NCBI RefSeq assembly: GCF_017742995.1
Contig: NZ_CP072425.1
Span: 1,240,001-1,304,000, forward strand
From: Pseudoalteromonas viridis
GTDB taxonomy: Bacteria > Pseudomonadota > Gammaproteobacteria > Enterobacterales > Alteromonadaceae
Reading direction: 5' to 3'
Length of the DNA stretch: 64,000 nt
Positions 41,090 through 51,647 of this stretch are shown one piece after another. The first letter of the stretch is position 1, and every line of letters begins with the position of its first letter. The notes below the pieces were generated by a model. The model was not told the origin of the DNA, made no database searches, and saw nothing but the letters and a program-made list of their open reading frames with translations. The translations under genes were made by a program, and so were the position numbers.

Positions 41090-41875
41090 TTAGGCAACAG
41101 CTGCTGCTTGTTTTTCCTGACGGCGGAGCATTTCTCCGGCCAGTGCCAGATAGGCTTTGGCACCACTGGAGGCTCTGTCATAGTACATCGCCGGTGCACC
41201 AAAACTCGGCGCTTCAGCCAGACGCACATTACGTGGGATCACGGTGCGGTAGACTTTTTCACCAAAATGCTGTTTTAGCTGTTCAGATACATCGTTGGCC
41301 AGGCGGTTACGTGGATCATACATAGTGCGCAGGATCCCTTCGATCTGTAACTGTGGATTGACCAGCTTAGACAGCTGGGTAATGGTATCCATCAGGGCTG
41401 TGAGTCCTTCCAGTGCGTAATATTCACACTGCATTGGCACCATCACAGAATCAGCCGCGGCCATCGCATTGACCGTCAACATATTCAATGAAGGCGGACA
41501 ATCGATAAAAATAAAATCATACTGATCCAGCACCGACTCCAGCGCATTGCGCAACCGCACTTCGCGGGCAAACAATTCCATCAGCTTAACTTCGGCTGCC
41601 GTGACATCGCCATTGGCAGCAATCAAATGGTATTCGCCGGAGGTTTCTTTGCTGATCACGTCCTGGATCGGGGTTTCTTCGATCAGTAGATCGTAAATGG
41701 TTGCTACTTCGCCATATTTGTCAACACCGCTGCCCATGGTCGCATTGCCTTGTGGATCCAGGTCAATCAGCAGGACCTTACGTTTGGTCGCAGCCATGGA
41801 GGCTGCCAGGTTGACCGCAGTGGTGGTTTTTCCCACACCGCCTTTTTGGTTTGCAATCGCAATGACTCTAGCCAC
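41090..41875 (-). CDS. parA: Chromosome-partitioning ATPase ParA (Soj)
   Basis: 261 aa. The deviant Walker A KGGVGKTTTAVNLAA is at residues ~11-25 and the switch region FIFIDCPPSLNML near 120. It lacks the N-terminal DNA-binding extension of plasmid ParA type Ia, as is usual for chromosomal ParA/Soj. It forms ATP-dependent gradients on the nucleoid that move ParB-parS complexes. It is flanked by rsmG and parB in the common origin-proximal order. Confidence 0.97.
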   Translation of the reverse strand: MARVIAIANQKGGVGKTTTAVNLAASMAATKRKVLLIDLDPQGNATMGSGVDKYGEVATIYDLLIEETPIQDVISKETSGEYHLIAANGDVTAAEVKLMELFAREVRLRNALESVLDQYDFIFIDCPPSLNMLTVNAMAAADSVMVPMQCEYYALEGLTALMDTITQLSKLVNPQLQIEGILRTMYDPRNRLANDVSEQLKQHFGEKVYRTVIPRNVRLAEAPSFGAPAMYYDRASSGAKAYLALAGEMLRRQEKQAAAVA

Positions 41876-41889
41876 TATGTCCTCGAATA

Positions 41890-42510
41890 CTAGTCTTTTT
41901 TCAGAATGATTAAATGACGTTCACCGTCCAGCTCGGGTACCTGTAAGCTGATATCACTTTCCAGGGTTACACCAGCGGGCAGGCTATCCAGTTCCTGCTG
42001 CGGAAACTGACCTTTTAATGCCAGAAAGCGGCTTTCGCCATCGACCAGATGTCCACACCACTGAACCATGTCCTGCAACGAGGCAAAAGCGCGGCTCAGT
42101 ACACCGTCTAATTTAACACTTGGCTGATATTCTTCAACACGAGACTGAACCGGTGTGACGTTTTCCAGTCCAAGCGCATGTTTTACCTGGGTTAAAAAAC
42201 GTACACGCTTGCCAAGGCTGTCGAGCAGGACAAATTGGGTGTCGGGCAGGGCGATGGCCAGTACGATCCCGGGGAGTCCCGGTCCGGTGCCTACATCAAT
42301 GTAGTTTTTACCACTCAAGTGAGGCGCAACCACCAGTGAATCCATGATGTGTTTAACCATCATTTCTTTTGGATCGCGCACTGAGGTCAGGTTGTAGGCT
42401 TTATTCCATTTGTCGAGCAGCCCGACATAATCGACGAGCTGCTGCTTTTGTTGTTCAGTTAGCGTGATGTCCGTACGCGCTAATAGGGCTGTAAGTTGTT
42501 CTAATAACAC
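41890..42510 (-). CDS. rsmG: 16S rRNA (guanine527-N7)-methyltransferase
   Basis: 206 aa. The S-adenosylmethionine loop is [17 protein letters not shown] (~70-87), and the family's [19 protein letters not shown] block precedes it. It methylates G527 of 16S rRNA. It overlaps neither neighbour: mnmG ends 16 bp upstream and parA starts 14 bp downstream. Confidence 0.97.
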   Translation of the reverse strand: MLLEQLTALLARTDITLTEQQKQQLVDYVGLLDKWNKAYNLTSVRDPKEMMVKHIMDSLVVAPHLSGKNYIDVGTGPGLPGIVLAIALPDTQFVLLDSLGKRVRFLTQVKHALGLENVTPVQSRVEEYQPSVKLDGVLSRAFASLQDMVQWCGHLVDGESRFLALKGQFPQQELDSLPAGVTLESDISLQVPELDGERHLIILKKD

Positions 42511-42526
42511 AGTCTTCCATTTGTTG

Positions 42527-44416
42527 TTACGCAGACTTGCGCAACAACCCTTGCTTCTTCAGATACACTAATAATAGCGAAATCGCAGCAGGGGTGATAC
42601 CAGAAATACGAGACGCCTGACCGATTGTTTGCGGTCTGGCTTCTGTTAGCTTAGCCACCACCTCGTTAGACAGACCGCTGACCTGAGCATAATCGAACTC
42701 AGCAGGTAACAAGGTTTCTTCATGGCGCAGTTGTTTGTTGATCTCATCCTGCTGACGCGCAATATAGCCCGCGTATTTAGTCTGGATCTCAACCTGCTCC
42801 AGCGCCTGGGTATTATCCTGATCGCTTGCCAGACCTTCGATCTGCATTAGATCTTTGTAACTGACTTCCGGGCGACGGATCAGATCTTCTAAACTGGCTT
42901 CACGGGTCAGCGGCGATTTCAGTAATTCGTTCACCTGCGAAAGCGCCGGATGATCTTTGTGGATCCAGGTGTTGCGCAGTCGTTGTGTTTCCTGTTCCAT
43001 CACTTCCAGCTTATTGTTGTATGCCGCCCAGCGTTCATCATCAACCAGACCCAGCTCACGCCCTTTTTCAGTCAGACGCAGATCTGCATTATCTTCACGC
43101 AACAGCAGGCGGTATTCAGCACGGCTGGTAAACATACGATAGGGTTCTTTGGTCCCAAGAGTTGCCAGGTCGTCGATCAAAACACCGGTATAGGCCTGAT
43201 CACGACGTGGTGTCCAGGCTTCCTGACCTTTTACTTGCAAGGCCGCATTCATACCCGCTATCAGACCTTGTGCACCAGCTTCTTCATATCCGGTGGTACC
43301 ATTGATCTGGCCGGCAAAGAACAGACCATTAATGAATTTGGTTTCCAGAGACTGTTTCAGGTCGCGCGGATCGAAGAAATCATACTCGATGGCGTAACCT
43401 GGACGACAAATATGCGCATTTTCAAAACCCTGGATTGAACGCACGATCTCCAGCTGAATATCAAACGGCAGGCTGGTGGAAATGCCGTTCGGATACAACT
43501 CGTAAGAAGTCAGTCCTTCCGGCTCGACAAAGATCTGGTGTTTCTCTTTGTCAGCAAAACGGACTATTTTGTCTTCAATAGACGGGCAGTAACGCGGTCC
43601 GATCCCTTCAATCACACCGGCATACATAGGCGAGCGGTGCAGATTATCGCGGATCACATCATGGGTTTTTTCATTGGTATAGGTGATATAGCAGGGGATC
43701 TGTTGTGGATGATCCGATGCTTTACCCATAAATGAGAATACCGGTGTTGGTGTATCACCAGGCTGTGCCTGCATGACTGAAAAGTCTACGGTACGCGCAT
43801 CAATACGTGGTGGTGTACCGGTTTTCAGTCGATCAACGCGGAAAGGGAGTTCACGTAAACGCTGTGCCAGGGCAATCGAGGGGGGATCGCCTGCACGACC
43901 ACCTTTGAAGTTCTCTAGACCAATGTGGATCTGGCCGCCCAGGAAAGTACCCACTGTCAGTACCACTGTTTGTGCACTGAAGCGCAGTCCCATCTGGGTG
44001 ACAACACCCTTAACCTGATCCTGTTCAACGATCAGATCATCACATGATTGCTGGAAGATCTTCAGGTTATCCTGATTTTGCAAGATCTCTTGGATCGCCG
44101 CTTTATACAGAGCACGATCCGCCTGAGCACGTGTTGCTCGTACAGCAGGGCCCTTAGAAGAGTTCAAAGTACGGAACTGGATCCCGCCTTTGTCGATCGC
44201 TTTGGCCATTGCGCCACCTAAAGCATCGATCTCTTTTACCAGATGACCTTTTCCGATCCCGCCGATCGCTGGGTTACAGGACATCTGTCCCAGGGTGTCC
44301 ATATTGTGTGTTAACAATAAGGTATTCATGCCCATACGTGCTGCAGCCAACGCTGCCTCAGTACCAGCATGACCACCACCAACAACGATAACGTCAAAAT
44401 GTTCGTGATAAATCAT
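42527..44416 (-). CDS. mnmG: tRNA uridine 5-carboxymethylaminomethyl modification enzyme, FAD subunit
   Basis: 629 aa. The dinucleotide-binding motif [21 protein letters not shown] opens the protein. The conserved [14 protein letters not shown] segment and the second glycine-rich stretch ([20 protein letters not shown], ~370-390) are present. With MnmE it modifies wobble U34 of several tRNAs. Its upstream side faces the oriC region, the classical gidA-oriC arrangement, so its transcription leads away from the origin. Confidence 0.98.
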   Translation of the reverse strand: MIYHEHFDVIVVGGGHAGTEAALAAARMGMNTLLLTHNMDTLGQMSCNPAIGGIGKGHLVKEIDALGGAMAKAIDKGGIQFRTLNSSKGPAVRATRAQADRALYKAAIQEILQNQDNLKIFQQSCDDLIVEQDQVKGVVTQMGLRFSAQTVVLTVGTFLGGQIHIGLENFKGGRAGDPPSIALAQRLRELPFRVDRLKTGTPPRIDARTVDFSVMQAQPGDTPTPVFSFMGKASDHPQQIPCYITYTNEKTHDVIRDNLHRSPMYAGVIEGIGPRYCPSIEDKIVRFADKEKHQIFVEPEGLTSYELYPNGISTSLPFDIQLEIVRSIQGFENAHICRPGYAIEYDFFDPRDLKQSLETKFINGLFFAGQINGTTGYEEAGAQGLIAGMNAALQVKGQEAWTPRRDQAYTGVLIDDLATLGTKEPYRMFTSRAEYRLLLREDNADLRLTEKGRELGLVDDERWAAYNNKLEVMEQETQRLRNTWIHKDHPALSQVNELLKSPLTREASLEDLIRRPEVSYKDLMQIEGLASDQDNTQALEQVEIQTKYAGYIARQQDEINKQLRHEETLLPAEFDYAQVSGLSNEVVAKLTEARPQTIGQASRISGITPAAISLLLVYLKKQGLLRKSA

Positions 44417-44849
44417 TTACGGGATCCTACTTAAAAACAACCAGCAAATTTCGAAAGGGTGCGTATTCTACCCAGAAAAACGCAGAAGTGAAACGTTTAA
44501 ATTTTAATCAGAGCAAAAGGATCACTTAATAATATATAAGGATCTTTTTAAAGATCTTTTATTAGATCTTACTATTAGATCAGCCCTGATCTGTGAATAA
44601 CGATGTATTCCTTATTTGATCCAAAGGGTTAGATCAGATCATATGATGTGAATTAGATCGGATCATCACGATGAAAAGCTTTGATCAAAGTGGCTATTTA
44701 TTCACAGGCCAAGATCCGATGAAAACTATCCAATGGATAAGTATGCTTAGATCCGCAGCTAGATCAATGGTTATCCACAATGCGATCTATGAAAGGTCTA
44801 TTTTGTGAATAACTTCTGTGTAAAAGATCTTACTGTAGATCCATATACC
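44417..44849. other. Chromosomal replication origin (oriC) between mnmG and mioC
   Basis: Non-coding. It holds 19 GATC sites in 433 bp, where about two are expected by chance. Four 9-mer DnaA boxes match TTATNCACA: 44592-44600 (minus), 44698-44706 (plus), 44771-44779 (plus, TTATCCACA) and 44804-44812 (minus). An A+T-rich stretch at 44500-44580 with AGATCT-type repeats is a plausible unwinding element. The GATC density implies Dam methylation with SeqA sequestration. Location and content match oriC of Vibrio and enterobacteria. Confidence 0.9.
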
Positions 44850-45299
44850 TTACTGCGCTGCCAGGCTCAGCTGCTGTGTTAGCTCTGGTAACCAGGCAAT
44901 GGCTGCATCTTCCGGCAGTGCTTCATCTTGTACATCGACCTTTAATACCGGTAAAAGCTGCTGCGCGCCTTTATCTGTCAGTAACTGCGCACAATTACTG
45001 GCGGCCAGGTTAAAGGTGTCGTAACTTGAGTCGCCAATGCCCACCACAGCAAAGCGAATGTGGCTCAGATCATCATGTTGCGTCAGTTGCTCTATAAAAG
45101 GCAGCAGGTTATCCGGGTAATCTCCCGCACCATAAGTGGAAGTAACCACCAGCCACAGAGGATGCTGACAGGCGTTCAGATCTGGCTGCTCATGCAGATG
45201 TGTGCTGAATTCACTGGCATCGAGTTGCTCGGCAAGCTGCTCAGCGACATATTCCGCACTGCCCATCTGGCTGCCTATGATGATCTCAATATTGCGCAT
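44850..45299 (-). CDS. mioC: MioC, flavodoxin-like FMN protein
   Basis: 149 aa from the ATG at 45299 (MRNIEIIIGSQMGSAEYVAE), the start that aligns with E. coli MioC (147 aa). Longer in-frame extensions have no support. FMN-binding loops are visible: GSQMGSAEYVAEQL (~9), TSTYGAGDYPDN (~56) and GIGDSSYDTFN (~90). It is a short-chain flavodoxin reported to act as an electron carrier in biotin synthesis. It lies next to oriC, and transcription runs toward the origin, as in E. coli. Confidence 0.93.
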   Translation of the reverse strand: MRNIEIIIGSQMGSAEYVAEQLAEQLDASEFSTHLHEQPDLNACQHPLWLVVTSTYGAGDYPDNLLPFIEQLTQHDDLSHIRFAVVGIGDSSYDTFNLAASNCAQLLTDKGAQQLLPVLKVDVQDEALPEDAAIAWLPELTQQLSLAAQ

Positions 45300-46000
45300 G
45301 ACGCGGTGTACCCTGATTGCTGACTTTCGATCTATTCGCGACATCTTAATGACCTCACAACAGAAGTAAAGTCCTGATCTGAGTTTGGGATAAAAAAATC
45401 TTGCCTGATTTGTGTGCAAAGTAATGGGTTTTATAAATATTTGTCTAATAAACAATGGGTTAATAAAATATTCCAGCGTCTAATTCAGTGTGCTAGTTGT
45501 GGATAAGCCGCGTATATCCTGATGTTTTTTGGGGTTATAGGGTAAGGCTAAAACGGCCGCTTAGGTGGCAAAATCGCCCTGTTTTTCGGCTTGTGGATAG
45601 TTTTGGGGGGATAAGTCGATCTACAGGCAAATGTACATCCCAATAGAGGATCTATAAACTTTGATCCATATAATAAAATAATCTAAGAAGTGGCGATCTT
45701 TTTTTGGATCACAGCCCGGATCGGACTGTTTTTGATAACCTGCAGCACCAAAAGGCCGGGTTTAAGGGTCGCGTACGGTACAGCTGCGTGTGATTTATGG
45801 GCTTGTCGGAGTCGATATCAACAGTGGCGGAGCGTATTTACGGTCGTTATTCTTGACTAAAACGGTGCAATTAAACTGGCCAGACAGCACGATATGACAC
45901 CCGATCAGCAAAACCAAACTGGGCATAGTATATAAGTAAGAATGAGTGAATTGCCGGGGGTAGGGGGCGCAGGCCAGAGCGGCACTGCGCTGATAAAAGG
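45300..46000. promoter_or_regulatory. mioC upstream region with DnaA box and GATC sites
   Basis: About 700 bp with no credible gene. A perfect DnaA box on the minus strand (TGTGGATAA) lies at 45498-45506, and a near-match, TGTGGATAG, follows near 45593. Seven GATC sites lie between 45621 and 45950. This resembles the DnaA-regulated mioC promoter and may be an outer part of the origin. A strong imperfect hairpin GCGCAG-GCC...GGC-a-CTGCGC at 45967-45990 lies ten bases beyond the mnmE stop but has no T-tract. Confidence 0.5.
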
Positions 46001-47365
46001 TTATTTACCGATACAAAAAGAGCTGAAGATCTTACCGAGCAGGTCGTCGGAGGTGAATTCACCGGTGATCTCATTGAGGTACTGCTGGGTCAGGCGTAGC
46101 TCTTCTGCCAGGATCTCGCCGGCAATGTGCATTTCTAACTGAGTCTGGCCAATCTCCAGGTGCTCTGCGGCACGCTCTAACGCGTCGAGGTGACGGCGGC
46201 GTGCCATAAAGCCGCCCTCGGTTGCACCGGTAAAGCCGATACAGGCCTTAAGGTGTTCACGCAGCAGATCTATGCCTGTGCTGTCTTTGGCGCTGAGGCG
46301 GATCAGGGCATGGCCATGGTCGTGACTGGTGCCCGTGGGTTCCCCACTGAGATCGACCTTGTTGCGGATCACTGTGATGTCCATGCCTTGTGGCAGCTGT
46401 TCAATGAATTCTGGCCAGATCCGGGCAGGATCGGTTTCATTGGTTTCGGTGCCGTCGACCATAAATAATACGTGATCGGCTGCGCGGATCTCATCCCAGG
46501 CGCGTTCAATACCAATTTGCTCGACCTTATCCGGACTGTCGCGCAGACCTGCGGTGTCTATGATATGCAGCGGCATGCCATCAATATGGATATGCTCTCT
46601 GAGCACATCCCGGGTGGTGCCGGCGATATCGGTCACAATGGCGGCTTCCCGGCCTGCCAGCGCATTGAGTAATGAAGACTTACCTGCATTGGGGCGACCC
46701 GCGATCACCACTTTCATGCCTTCACGCATGATGCTGCCTTGTTTGGCTTGCTGACGCACCACGCCCAGTTGCTCTATGATGGCGCTCAGATCGCCGGCCA
46801 CTTTGCCATCGGAAAGAAAGTCGATCTCTTCATCCGGAAAGTCGATTGCGGCCTCAACATACATGCGCAGATGGATCACCTGTTCCACCAGCGCATTGAT
46901 GTGCTTTGAAAAGTCTCCCTGTAGCGAGTGCAGCGCGCTTTTGGCTGCCTGTTCACTGGTGGCATTGATCAAGTCGGCAATGGCTTCGGCCTGGGTCAGA
47001 TCCAGCTTGTCATTCATAAAGGCGCGCTCGGAGAATTCGCCGGGCTTTGCCAGCCGCACACCGTCAATCTGACTGATCTCTTTAAGCAGCATATCCAATA
47101 CCACCGGGCCACCGTGGCCTTGCAGCTCCAGCACATCTTCACCGGTAAAGGAGTTCGGGCCCTTAAAGAACAAGGCGATCCCCTGATCGAGTTGTTCTCC
47201 CTGAAGGGTTTGGAATGGCAGATATTCTGCGTAACGGGTTTTCGGGCATCTGCCGAGAATTGTGTGGGCAACTTGTTCGGCCAGAGTCCCCGAAATTCGG
47301 ATTATGCCGACGCCGCCCCGACCAGGTGCGGTTGCCTGTGCTGCAATGGTGTCTTGTGCGATCAT
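46001..47365 (-). CDS. mnmE: tRNA modification GTPase MnmE
   Basis: 454 aa from the ATG at 47365 (AAGGGT upstream); a TTG at 47383 is rejected. N-terminal formyl-THF-binding domain ([14 protein letters not shown]), a GTPase domain inserted in a helical domain (G1 [14 protein letters not shown] ~223, G2 GTTRD, G3 DTAGL, G4 NKVD) and the C-terminal CIGK are present. It works with MnmG in wobble-uridine modification. Unlike in E. coli, where mnmE follows yidC, here it is separated from yidC by other genes. Confidence 0.97.
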   Translation of the reverse strand: MIAQDTIAAQATAPGRGGVGIIRISGTLAEQVAHTILGRCPKTRYAEYLPFQTLQGEQLDQGIALFFKGPNSFTGEDVLELQGHGGPVVLDMLLKEISQIDGVRLAKPGEFSERAFMNDKLDLTQAEAIADLINATSEQAAKSALHSLQGDFSKHINALVEQVIHLRMYVEAAIDFPDEEIDFLSDGKVAGDLSAIIEQLGVVRQQAKQGSIMREGMKVVIAGRPNAGKSSLLNALAGREAAIVTDIAGTTRDVLREHIHIDGMPLHIIDTAGLRDSPDKVEQIGIERAWDEIRAADHVLFMVDGTETNETDPARIWPEFIEQLPQGMDITVIRNKVDLSGEPTGTSHDHGHALIRLSAKDSTGIDLLREHLKACIGFTGATEGGFMARRRHLDALERAAEHLEIGQTQLEMHIAGEILAEELRLTQQYLNEITGEFTSDDLLGKIFSSFCIGK

Positions 47366-47462
47366 GATGACCCTTGAAAGCAAACTCTAATTAGCGCTAA
47401 GTGTACAGCAAACGCGCGCTGTGAGGTATAGTAGAGGCGGTTCAGAGATAAGGATATAGCTT

Positions 47463-49610
47463 GTGGTGGTATTTGCTCAGTATCGCTTTGACAGCGATAG
47501 CTTGGTATTAAAAAAAGATCAGCAAGTGGTGGTGCTGCGTCCTAAAGTCGCCCAGTTATTGCAGTATTTATTGGCCCGACCGCAGCAAGTGATATCCCGC
47601 GAAGCATTGCTGGATGCTTTGTGGCAGCATGGTGAGTTTCGCGATGCAGCATTGACGCAAAGTATCGCGGAGCTGCGCCAGGCATTGGGTGATGATGCGC
47701 AGCAGCCCAGCTTTATCCGTACCGTACCGCAGCGGGGCTATCAATGGATCTGCCCGCTGACACAGCCAAAGCACAATAAGCACAAGGTGTTATTGAGTGC
47801 GTTGTTAAGTGCCTCCTTGCTGATTGGTGGCGGTGTTATTGCCCAGTTCACTTATACAGATCCTACCCCGGTGTCGGCGCAGCTTGCCCATCCCGCTTTA
47901 ACTATTTTGCCTCTGGACAACCAAACCGGGGTTGCCGCCAATGCCTGGTGGGGCTATGCGCTGCACGCGGCATTGACGACACGATTGCAATCCGACTACC
48001 GTTTGATCCCGGCTGCGCAGTCGACGCAAGAGGATAACAGCAGGCAGGTGGCGCTCACCTTATCGCGCCAGCAACAGCGTTATGTGCTGACCATTCATAC
48101 TGCCCGGCAGCAACAAAAAATCGTGGTTGAGCAGCTGGATACGGGGTTTGATGACGTTGCTGAGCAGATCATTACGGCACTGGCTTTATTGCCCGAAGGG
48201 CAAAATGCGCGTAAACCGGAGCAGGTCGCGTCGCAAGACTATTATCGTGGGCTACAGGCGCTGGACGAGCAGGGCAACAGGCTGGCAAAATCCTATTTTG
48301 AGGCTGCCCTTATCCAGTATCCGCAGCATCTGGCTGCGCAACTTGAACTGGCGCGCATTGCCTGGCAACAAGGTGAGCTGGCGAAGGCGCGGGCCTTGTT
48401 CGCTGCGATGGATCTGAGTGCCGCAGAGCCTGCCATACGAGTGCGCCATTATCTGTATCTGGCGGAGTTTTATAAAGCCCTGGGCAACTATGCGCAGGCG
48501 CAGACTGCCGTACAGCATGGGCTGACGCTTGCGTAGCGTCACCAGTTGCTGGAGCAACTGGCCACAGCGTATCAGTTACAGGCCGACCTGTTCTGGCTCA
48601 CCCAGCAGTGGGATGCCTACGCCAGGGCGCTGAATTCAGCATACGCGTTAATTGGCAGCCGTGCCCTGGCGTATCGCGACGCACAACAGGCTTTTTATCT
48701 GGCTAATCCGCCCGCCGCCGGGCCCGAAACCAAGCGTTTACTGGATTTAGAACGCAGCAAGCAGGTGCTGGCACAGTCGATAGCTTTTTACCGTCAGTCG
48801 CCTCGGCGCAATTTACTGGCGCGGGCTTTATTTGCCTATGGGCAGAACTATCTGGTGCCGGTTGCGCAGAGTGAGCCGAGCTTGTTAGAAGCGTTGGAGA
48901 TTGCATCGGAACTGGGTGATGACTACTTACAAAAGCAAATACTCACTTACCTTGGATTTTACTATATTCAGCTGCATCAGCGCGATAAGGCACAGACTTA
49001 TTTGGCACAGGTGGCGCCTGATCCACAGTTTATTCCCCACTATGAATTACACTGGCTGCTGCGCGGCATGGCCATTATGGATGGCGCACTGGATCAGGAT
49101 GGCGCGCCGGGACTCGCGACTGCCATAGAGACCTTCGAGCAGTTGTTAGGCTGGGAACAGGTATCCTCCCTCACCGCTGCGCATGCCCAGTTGATGCTGG
49201 GGTGGAGCTTGATAAAGCAAGATGAACTGGTACGGGCCGACGCGTTAGTGACAAGCGCACAGGCGGTGTATCAGCAGCTCAAGCTGGTTGAGACTGAAGG
49301 CTATGCCCGTTACACACGTATGTATATTCATTTACGCCGGGGTGAGGCGAAACAGGCTCTGACTTTATTGTCTGCGCCAGAGCAGGCCAGTCACCTAGAA
49401 CTGTTATATGGCGCGGTGGCGGCTTTTCTGGTTCGTGATCATGCCTTGTCAAAGCAGTTAAGCGATCAATTGGCGACACGCCCCAATAGTGCTGCACTGA
49501 TCAATCAGCTTACCTGGATCAGAGCTGCAATAGTGCCGCCATTTGAGTTGGTTACAGCTGTTATCGACAAACCCTACAGCGTGTACTGTCAGAGCAACTG
49601 GGCGCTATAA
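47463..49610 (+). pseudogene. Winged-helix regulator with TPR-like C-terminus, interrupted by an in-frame TAG
   Basis: A single frame of 715 codons runs from GTG 47463 (AAGGAT upstream) to 49610, except for TAG at 48534-48536. The first part (357 aa) has a PhoB-type winged helix (ISREALLDALWQHGEFRDAA; RTVPQRGYQW), a membrane helix (VLLSALLSASLLIGGGVIAQ) and helical repeats. The second part (from 48537, reading RHQLLEQLATAYQLQADLFW) continues the TPR-like helical repeats without loss of frame. CAG (Gln) to TAG would explain the stop. The intact length would match the 702-714 aa regulators elsewhere in the window. Nonsense mutation, suppression or a sequencing error cannot be separated here. 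A truncated but functional DNA-binding and membrane part remains possible. Confidence 0.8.
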
Positions 49611-50366
49611 AGGAAAAGGCGGTACCTGATTTGCGCGGTAAATCACTTTGCCCTGCCGGTTTTGTACCACCCAGTAGGGTAAGTCTGTCACCTCAAAGCG
49701 CCTGAACAGCTGATTGTGGCTGTCAAAAACGATCTCATGATTAACGTTAAAGCGTTGTTGATAGGCGCTAACCTGAGTGTGATCCACATAAAACGGTTTG
49801 ATCACGGTGATTACCGGGTAGTCGATATTGGCTGACAGGTGGTTATTCTGTGCGATCCTGCGCTCACAATCCGGGATATGCTGAAACGGACACAGGCTGT
49901 CGCTGAAGAATAATACCCGAAAGCCCGCGCCCGGGCGGGTGGGGTTAAAGGGTTGTCCGGACAAGGTTTGAAGCGTTTTATCCTGAGCGGGCTGGTCTGC
50001 GTGTGCCGCTAGCGGGGCCTTGCTTAGCGCCTCTCGTGTGATTACTTTTTTTCCTTCTACCACCAGCCGATAGGGAGTTTGTCTCACGCCATAACGGATC
50101 GCCAGCTGATTGTGGGTGTCTATTTGCAGTCCGTTATAGACAGGGAAAAGCGCAGTAAACTGATCCACACTGGGCTTATCTATGTTGATGTCCGGGTGAA
50201 TGAAGCGACGCTCGATATCGGGGTGTGGATCGGGCAAAGGAGTTTGCTGCACGTACTCATCCCAGAGATTAATAAAGATGTACTCAACCGGGGCGGCGAC
50301 TGACTGCTGGCTGAGCAAGAGCGCAGTCAGGCTCAGTAATAGGGTGATCGGGTTGCGTAACTTCAT
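49605..50366 (-). CDS. Exported thioredoxin-fold-like protein, last gene of a redox operon
   Basis: 253 aa with a signal peptide (NPITLLLSLTALLLSQQSVAA). The C-terminal half has thioredoxin-like features: a strand FRVLFFSDSLCPFQHIPDCER with Cys eight residues apart in place of C-x2-C, and a probable cis-Pro in VTDLPYWVVQN. The N-terminal half has a similar YRLVVEGKK strand. It overlaps the TlpA-like gene by four bases, so it is co-translated with it and with the CcdA-like protein. A periplasmic partner or substrate of that pair is a reasonable inference. Its 3' end overlaps the convergent regulator by six bases. I know no named family for it. Confidence 0.7.
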   Translation of the reverse strand: MKLRNPITLLLSLTALLLSQQSVAAPVEYIFINLWDEYVQQTPLPDPHPDIERRFIHPDINIDKPSVDQFTALFPVYNGLQIDTHNQLAIRYGVRQTPYRLVVEGKKVITREALSKAPLAAHADQPAQDKTLQTLSGQPFNPTRPGAGFRVLFFSDSLCPFQHIPDCERRIAQNNHLSANIDYPVITVIKPFYVDHTQVSAYQQRFNVNHEIVFDSHNQLFRRFEVTDLPYWVVQNRQGKVIYRANQVPPFPL

Positions 50367-50836
50367 AGTTTGTCTCCTGTCAGTGTCGCCAGGTGCTGTC
50401 TGAGTTCATCGGTTAACAGGGCGCTGCGGTAAATCTCTTTGCCACTGGCATCGAGCAAAATATGCTGAGGTGTGCCGGTGACCCGGTACTGGCGGGTAAT
50501 GCTACCCGTTGCATCAAACACCGTGGGAAACTGATAGCCATAGCGGTTTAAATAGGTTTTTACCCCCTCGACGGTCTGATTAAAACCCACATTGACGGCA
50601 ATGACCTGATAACTTTCCTGGCGGTTTTCAAATGCCTGCTGGAGCAGGGGCATCTCTTCTACACAATAGGCGCACCAGGTGGCCCAGAATTTCAGGTAGG
50701 TAACTTTGCCGCTGCTTGAGACTGGCTGATCTGCCAATGTCCTGGCCTGCAAAGGGGGATAAGATTTTGCCGAGGCCGTGGCCGACAGTGCCAGTAGCAC
50801 GATGCCTGTGAGGAATGTTTTCATAATCGTCTCCAT
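50363..50836 (-). CDS. TlpA/ResA-like periplasmic thiol-disulfide oxidoreductase
   Basis: 157 aa (or 153 from the ATG at 50824, which has GGAG six bases upstream). A signal peptide (FLTGIVLLALSATASA) is followed by a thioredoxin domain with active site FWATWCAYCVEEMP and cis-Pro in VTGTPQHILLD. Such proteins reduce specific periplasmic disulfides using electrons from a CcdA/DsbD membrane protein, and the next gene upstream encodes one. The substrate may be cytochrome c apoproteins or the 253-aa partner encoded downstream; the sequence does not decide. Confidence 0.88.
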   Translation of the reverse strand: METIMKTFLTGIVLLALSATASAKSYPPLQARTLADQPVSSSGKVTYLKFWATWCAYCVEEMPLLQQAFENRQESYQVIAVNVGFNQTVEGVKTYLNRYGYQFPTVFDATGSITRQYRVTGTPQHILLDASGKEIYRSALLTDELRQHLATLTGDKL

Positions 50837-50851
50837 AATGGTTTCCTTGCG

Positions 50852-51523
50852 TTATAGCCAGCTTTTGCCAGCCTGAATAAGAAAATATTGCGCCATGATG
50901 AGCAGTAACAGCGCACTGATGGTCGGCACGTGATTGAGCCAGGCACCTGCGCGCGGCAAGCGCGTCACAAATTGGCTGCTCAGTCCGGCCAGCAACAGCA
51001 GGGTGCTCATACCCAGTGCAAAACTGAATAACAGCAGCGCTCCGAATATCGGTTGCCCGCTGGTGGCCACAAACAGCAGCAGGCCGCCGAGCACCGGAGA
51101 AGTGCAAGGTGCGGCCACCAGTGCACTGGTCATGCCCATCAGCAGCGCCCCCTGCGAGCTCTGAAGTGCAGGGCCCGGTAAGCGTGGAAAGGTCAGCCAG
51201 CCTTTATTGACCAGAGCCAGATACATGAGCAGATTGGCAAAACCAACTTGCACCCAGGGGTTGGAGGCCACTACCCCAAACAGACTGCCACTGTAGGCGG
51301 CAACGCCACCGAGTAGAGCATAGACAGCGGCAAAGCCGAGGCAATACTGCAGCGGTGCCAGTGCCTGGGTGCGGTATCTGGTCAGTGAGGCCAGAGTAAT
51401 GGGCAGCAGAGGATATACGCAGGGCGTAAAGCTGGTCAGTACACCGCTGAATAAGGCCATCGGCAATAGCCACCAGCTGAGGTTCGATGTGTTTAATGCG
51501 TCTAACAGAGGGGGTTCCAACAT
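50852..51523 (-). CDS. CcdA/DsbD-type transmembrane electron carrier
   Basis: 223 aa with about six membrane helices. The two redox Cys sit in the family motifs SFTPCVYPLLP (~34) and AAPCTSPVLGG (~141). It carries reducing power from cytoplasmic thioredoxin across the membrane. It lacks the N- and C-terminal periplasmic domains of full DsbD, so the adjacent TlpA-like protein is the probable acceptor. It is the first gene of the operon, and its upstream region contains the 8-bp repeat array. Confidence 0.88.
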   Translation of the reverse strand: MLEPPLLDALNTSNLSWWLLPMALFSGVLTSFTPCVYPLLPITLASLTRYRTQALAPLQYCLGFAAVYALLGGVAAYSGSLFGVVASNPWVQVGFANLLMYLALVNKGWLTFPRLPGPALQSSQGALLMGMTSALVAAPCTSPVLGGLLLFVATSGQPIFGALLLFSFALGMSTLLLLAGLSSQFVTRLPRAGAWLNHVPTISALLLLIMAQYFLIQAGKSWL

Positions 51524-51647
51524 ACAATGCTCGCTAAGTCGTTAAGATGCTGAGCAGCGTGCTACATGAACCTCAATCTGCCTATCAAAGTGGCATAAAA
51601 TCGGTCTAAAATTTTATCAAGATATTGATTTTAATGGTTAAGCTGAG

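Noticed and set aside
44850..45455. 201-aa version of MioC
   Set aside because: The extra 52 N-terminal residues have no flavodoxin similarity and the internal ATG at 45299 aligns with known MioC starts.
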